Shown: positions 5,599 through 7,703 of the stretch, in pieces
Position numbering within the stretch: position 1 is the stretch's first letter
How the letters are laid out: each line of letters opens with the position of its first letter
Assembly (NCBI GenBank): GCA_031550755.1
Contig: JAVBOJ010000154.1
Span: 1-7,703, forward strand
Length of the DNA stretch: 7,703 nt
Direction of reading: 5' to 3'
Source of the DNA: JAVBOJ01 sp031550755
GTDB taxonomy: Bacteria; Bacillota; Clostridia; Oscillospirales; UBA929
Made by a program: the position numbers and the translations under genes
The notes under the pieces: generated by a model
The model's input: only the letters and a program-made list of their open reading frames with translations
Database searches by the model: none
What the model was told of the DNA's origin: nothing

Positions 5599-5663
5599 TC
5601 CGGGCGCGCAGGGAGGCCAAGCCCTATGTCATTCACAGGCCACGGCCAAGGAGGTTCCCATGA
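5595..5663 (+). other. Possible 22-codon ORF linking the P-II-like gene to xseA
   Basis: A GTG at 5595 overlaps the P-II-like stop (GTGA), and the frame closes with a TGA that overlaps the xseA ATG (ATGA, 5660-5663), so a 22-residue peptide rich in Arg and Pro fills the gap exactly. GGAGG (5580-5584) lies 10 nt before the GTG. It could keep ribosomes moving into xseA, or be chance in GC-rich DNA. No family is recognised. Confidence 0.2.
5648..5654 (+). promoter_or_regulatory. Ribosome binding site that sets the xseA start
   Basis: AAGGAGG lies 5 nt before the ATG at 5660. The reading frame is open to 5576, but the extra 28 residues do not resemble XseA, and the frame before 5598 lies inside the P-II-like gene. 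Confidence 0.85.
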
Positions 5664-6862
5664 ACGACGCGATTCTGTCGGTCTCCCAAGTGGGAGCGTA
5701 TATCAAGCAATGGATGGACGGCGACGGGGTGCTGTCCCGTATTTTGGTGCGCGGGGAGATCTCCAACTACCGGCTGTATCCGTCGGGGCATCATTATTTT
5801 ACCCTCAAGGATGCCGAAGGCGTGCTGCGCTGCGTGATGTTCCGCGGTGACGCGGGCAGCCTCAAATTCCGCCCGGAGGACGGCATGAAGGTGGTGGCCG
5901 CCGGGCGCGTCACCGTGTTCGTGCGCGACGGGCAATATCAGCTGTACTGCACCTCGCTTCAGCCGGAGGGCATCGGCGCGCTGACCATCGCCTATGAGCA
6001 GCTCAAGGCCAAGCTGCTGTCCGAAGGGCTGTTTGACGAGGCGCACAAGAAAAAACTGCCGCAGTTTCCGCGCCGGGTGGCACTTGTCACCTCCCCGGCC
6101 GGCGCGGCGGTGCGCGACATGATCCGTATTTTCGGGCGGCGCTGGCCGCTGTGCAAAATTCTGGTCGTGCCGGTGCGGGTGCAGGGCGAGGAAGCACCCG
6201 GCGAAATCTGCGCGGCGCTGGCCTATGTCAACCTGCACAATTTGGCCGATGTCATCATCACCGGGCGCGGCGGCGGCTCGATTGAGGATCTGTGGGCCTT
6301 CAACGAGGAGGCGGTCGCCCGGGCGATTTTCGCTTCCGCCATCCCCGTCGTCTCGGCGGTGGGGCATGAGCCCGACGTCACCATCGCCGATTTTGTCGCC
6401 GATGTGCGTGCCGCGACGCCGTCCCACGCCGCCGAGCTGGTGGCGCCCGATCAGCTGGAATGGACAAGCTATCTCAAAAAAGCCGACGCCCGCCTGTCCG
6501 GCGGGATGCAAAACACGCTCCGTCTGCGGCGGGAGCTGCTCAAACGGGCCACGGCGCGCCGGGTGCTTCAAAGTCCCATGGCGTTTATCCAGGACAAGCG
6601 CATGGCGCTGGATCTCATGGGGCGCAAGCTGGCCGCCGCCGCAACCAGAACCCTCAAAAAGCACCGAGAGGCATCCATCCGGCTGGTGTCCAAGCTGGAC
6701 GCCATGAGCCCGCTGAAGGTGCTGGCGCGCGGCTATTCGATTGTTACGGGGCCGCAGGGGGCTGCGGTCAAGGACGCCGGCGAGCTCAAACCGGGCGACG
6801 TCGTGCGCGTCAGGCTGTCTCGGGGCGCCGCCGTCTGCACGGTGGATGAGACCATTGAATAA
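5660..6862 (+). CDS. xseA: Exodeoxyribonuclease VII large subunit
   Basis: XseA with several XseB copies forms exonuclease VII, which degrades single-stranded DNA from both ends into short oligonucleotides during repair. The 400-residue protein is at the short end of the family (E. coli 456), mainly in the coiled-coil arm. It has an N-terminal OB-fold (residues 4-101; SVSQVGAYIKQW, RGEISNYRLYPSGHHYFTLKD) followed by the catalytic domain with PRRVALVTSPAGAAVRDM (137-154), GRGGGSIEDLWAFNEEAVARAI (202-223) and SAVGHEPDVTIADFVADVRAATPSHAAEL (232-260). A Lys/Arg-rich helical region (265-345) that would carry XseB is followed by the end motif LDAMSPLKVLARGYSIV (346-362). RAATPS replaces the usual RAPTPS and HEPD the usual HETD; these are mild changes. 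It is followed 14 nt later by xseB. Confidence 0.97.
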   Translation: MNDAILSVSQVGAYIKQWMDGDGVLSRILVRGEISNYRLYPSGHHYFTLKDAEGVLRCVMFRGDAGSLKFRPEDGMKVVAAGRVTVFVRDGQYQLYCTSLQPEGIGALTIAYEQLKAKLLSEGLFDEAHKKKLPQFPRRVALVTSPAGAAVRDMIRIFGRRWPLCKILVVPVRVQGEEAPGEICAALAYVNLHNLADVIITGRGGGSIEDLWAFNEEAVARAIFASAIPVVSAVGHEPDVTIADFVADVRAATPSHAAELVAPDQLEWTSYLKKADARLSGGMQNTLRLRRELLKRATARRVLQSPMAFIQDKRMALDLMGRKLAAAATRTLKKHREASIRLVSKLDAMSPLKVLARGYSIVTGPQGAAVKDAGELKPGDVVRVRLSRGAAVCTVDETIE

Positions 6863-6876
6863 AGGGGAGAATCTGT

Positions 6877-7110
6877 ATGGCCGAGAAGAAAAAAACCTTT
6901 GAACAGGCCATTGCCCGGCTGGATGAGATCGTCGCCAAACTGGAACGGGGCGACGCGCCGCTGTCCGACGCGCTGGGGCTGTTTGAGGAAGGGACGGCGC
7001 TGGCCGCGCAATGCTCCAAGCTGCTCGACGAGGCCGAGCAAAAGGTGATGAAGCTGACGAGCGGGCCGGACGACGCGCCGGAGGCCGTGGTTTTTGCCGG
7101 GGAGGAATAG
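6877..7110 (+). CDS. xseB: Exodeoxyribonuclease VII small subunit
   Basis: XseB is the small helical partner that coats the arm of XseA in exonuclease VII and is needed for a stable, active enzyme. The 77-residue protein has the full family core: FEQAIARLDEIVAKLERGDAPLSDALGLFEEGTAL (8-42), then CSKLLDEAEQKVMKL (46-60), the two helices of the XseB hairpin. The tail (61-77) is acidic and variable. AAAGGGGAG (6861-6869) precedes the ATG by 7 nt and overlaps the xseA stop. The gene is 14 nt downstream of xseA and 4 nt upstream of ispA, so the three are cotranscribed, as in most Firmicutes. Confidence 0.96.
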   Translation: MAEKKKTFEQAIARLDEIVAKLERGDAPLSDALGLFEEGTALAAQCSKLLDEAEQKVMKLTSGPDDAPEAVVFAGEE

Positions 7111-7114
7111 GCGT

Positions 7115-7703
7115 ATGGAGCACAATGAGCGTTACGGCAAATACATCGCGATGGTCGAGGAAGGGCTGGAATATGCCCTGCCCAATGTGCCCATTCCACA
7201 GGCGCGGCTGCTTGACGCCATGCGGTACAGCCTGTTTTCCGGCGGCAAGCGCATCCGCCCGGTGCTGCTTTTGGAGTTTTGCCGCGTTTGCGGCGGCAAT
7301 CCCGAAATGGCGCTGCCATTTGCCTGTGCGCTGGAAATGATCCATACCTATTCGCTGATCCATGACGATTTGCCCTGCATGGACGACGACAGTATGCGCC
7401 GCGGCCGTCCGACAAATCACAAAATGTTTGGCGAGGCCAGCGCTGTGCTGGCCGGCGACGCGCTGCTCAACGCCGCGTTTGAAACCATGCTGGATCCGGA
7501 CAATCTGGCGCTGCTCCCGGCCGGGGTCGTTGTCCGCGCCTCCCATGAAATCGCTTGGGCGGCGGGGCTTTACGGCATGGCCGGCGGCCAGCTTCTGGAC
7601 ATGTCGGAAAAAGTGGAGGAGAGCATTGACGAGGTGTCGCAGATCCATATGCTCAAAACCGGCGCGCTGATCGGCGCGGCGGCCTCCGCCGGCTGCATCA
7701 TCG
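7115..7703 (+). CDS. ispA: Farnesyl diphosphate synthase / polyprenyl synthetase, 5' part
   Basis: IspA condenses dimethylallyl or geranyl diphosphate with isopentenyl diphosphate to give farnesyl diphosphate, the precursor for undecaprenyl carrier lipids and quinones. The first 196 residues of an expected 290-300 are present; the frame runs open off the window end. Seen are GGKRIRP (43-49), the first Asp-rich motif DDLPCMDDDSMRRGRPTNHK (84-103), AGDALL (113-118), GGQLLDM (157-163) and the Lys-Thr at 181-182. The two-residue insert in the Asp-rich motif is typical of bacterial type II enzymes, and Tyr79, five residues before the first Asp, matches the bulky residue that limits chain length to C15. 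The second Asp-rich motif lies beyond the window. The ATG at 7115 follows GGAGG (7101-7105), which lies inside the end of xseB. The usual next genes are dxs and tlyA. Confidence 0.95.
   Translation, partial: MEHNERYGKYIAMVEEGLEYALPNVPIPQARLLDAMRYSLFSGGKRIRPVLLLEFCRVCGGNPEMALPFACALEMIHTYSLIHDDLPCMDDDSMRRGRPTNHKMFGEASAVLAGDALLNAAFETMLDPDNLALLPAGVVVRASHEIAWAAGLYGMAGGQLLDMSEKVEESIDEVSQIHMLKTGALIGAAASAGCII

Noticed and set aside
5576..5659. Earlier start for xseA
   Set aside because: The added residues do not resemble XseA, and AAGGAGG at 5648-5654 points to the ATG at 5660.
5633..7648. Long minus-strand open frame of 671 codons
   Set aside because: It is opposite xseA, xseB and ispA, all of which are certain; the composition (His, Arg, Gln, Pro) is that of an antisense shadow in GC-rich DNA.

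Overview
The window looks like a piece of a GC-rich Clostridia-type Firmicutes chromosome (Oscillospiraceae-like is my guess). The reasons are strong AGGAGG-type ribosome binding sites before nearly every gene, a textbook sigma-A promoter, and the gene order nusB ... xseA-xseB-ispA, which is a classic Firmicutes housekeeping cluster. All supported genes are on the + strand. No stretch longer than about 150 bases lacks a gene, and I see no tRNA, rRNA, CRISPR array or insertion sequence.

Positions 1-610 hold the end of an unidentified gene (perhaps a DUF421/YetF-type membrane protein), a DUF4363-like small membrane-anchored protein, and a 42-residue hydrophilic protein of unknown function. They are closely packed and end in a strong intrinsic terminator. 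Positions 611-1905 form a self-contained cassette: a promoter region with a 14-bp palindrome, a predicted lipoprotein made of seven RCC1-type repeats (probably an extracytoplasmic seven-bladed beta-propeller), and its own terminator. This cassette is visibly richer in A+T than its surroundings.

From 1910 to the window end runs one apparent operon behind a consensus promoter (TTGACT, 17-nt spacer, TATAAT). It contains nusB (GTG start), a shortened TsaD/Kae1 paralog, a tandem DUF1538 membrane protein, a double P-II-like regulator, xseA, xseB and the 5' two thirds of ispA. NusB acts in transcription antitermination, XseA/XseB form exonuclease VII, and IspA makes farnesyl diphosphate.

The most interesting part is the pair in the middle (3357-5598). 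A duplicated polytopic membrane protein of unknown substrate overlaps by 11 nt a soluble protein built from two P-II-like domains. This is the layout of known transporter/P-II pairs such as AmtB-GlnK or SbtA-SbtB, but with an uncharacterised transporter family and a fused, divergent sensor that lacks the classical T-loop tyrosine motif. It may be an undescribed nutrient or ion uptake system gated by a P-II-like sensor. That function is inference.
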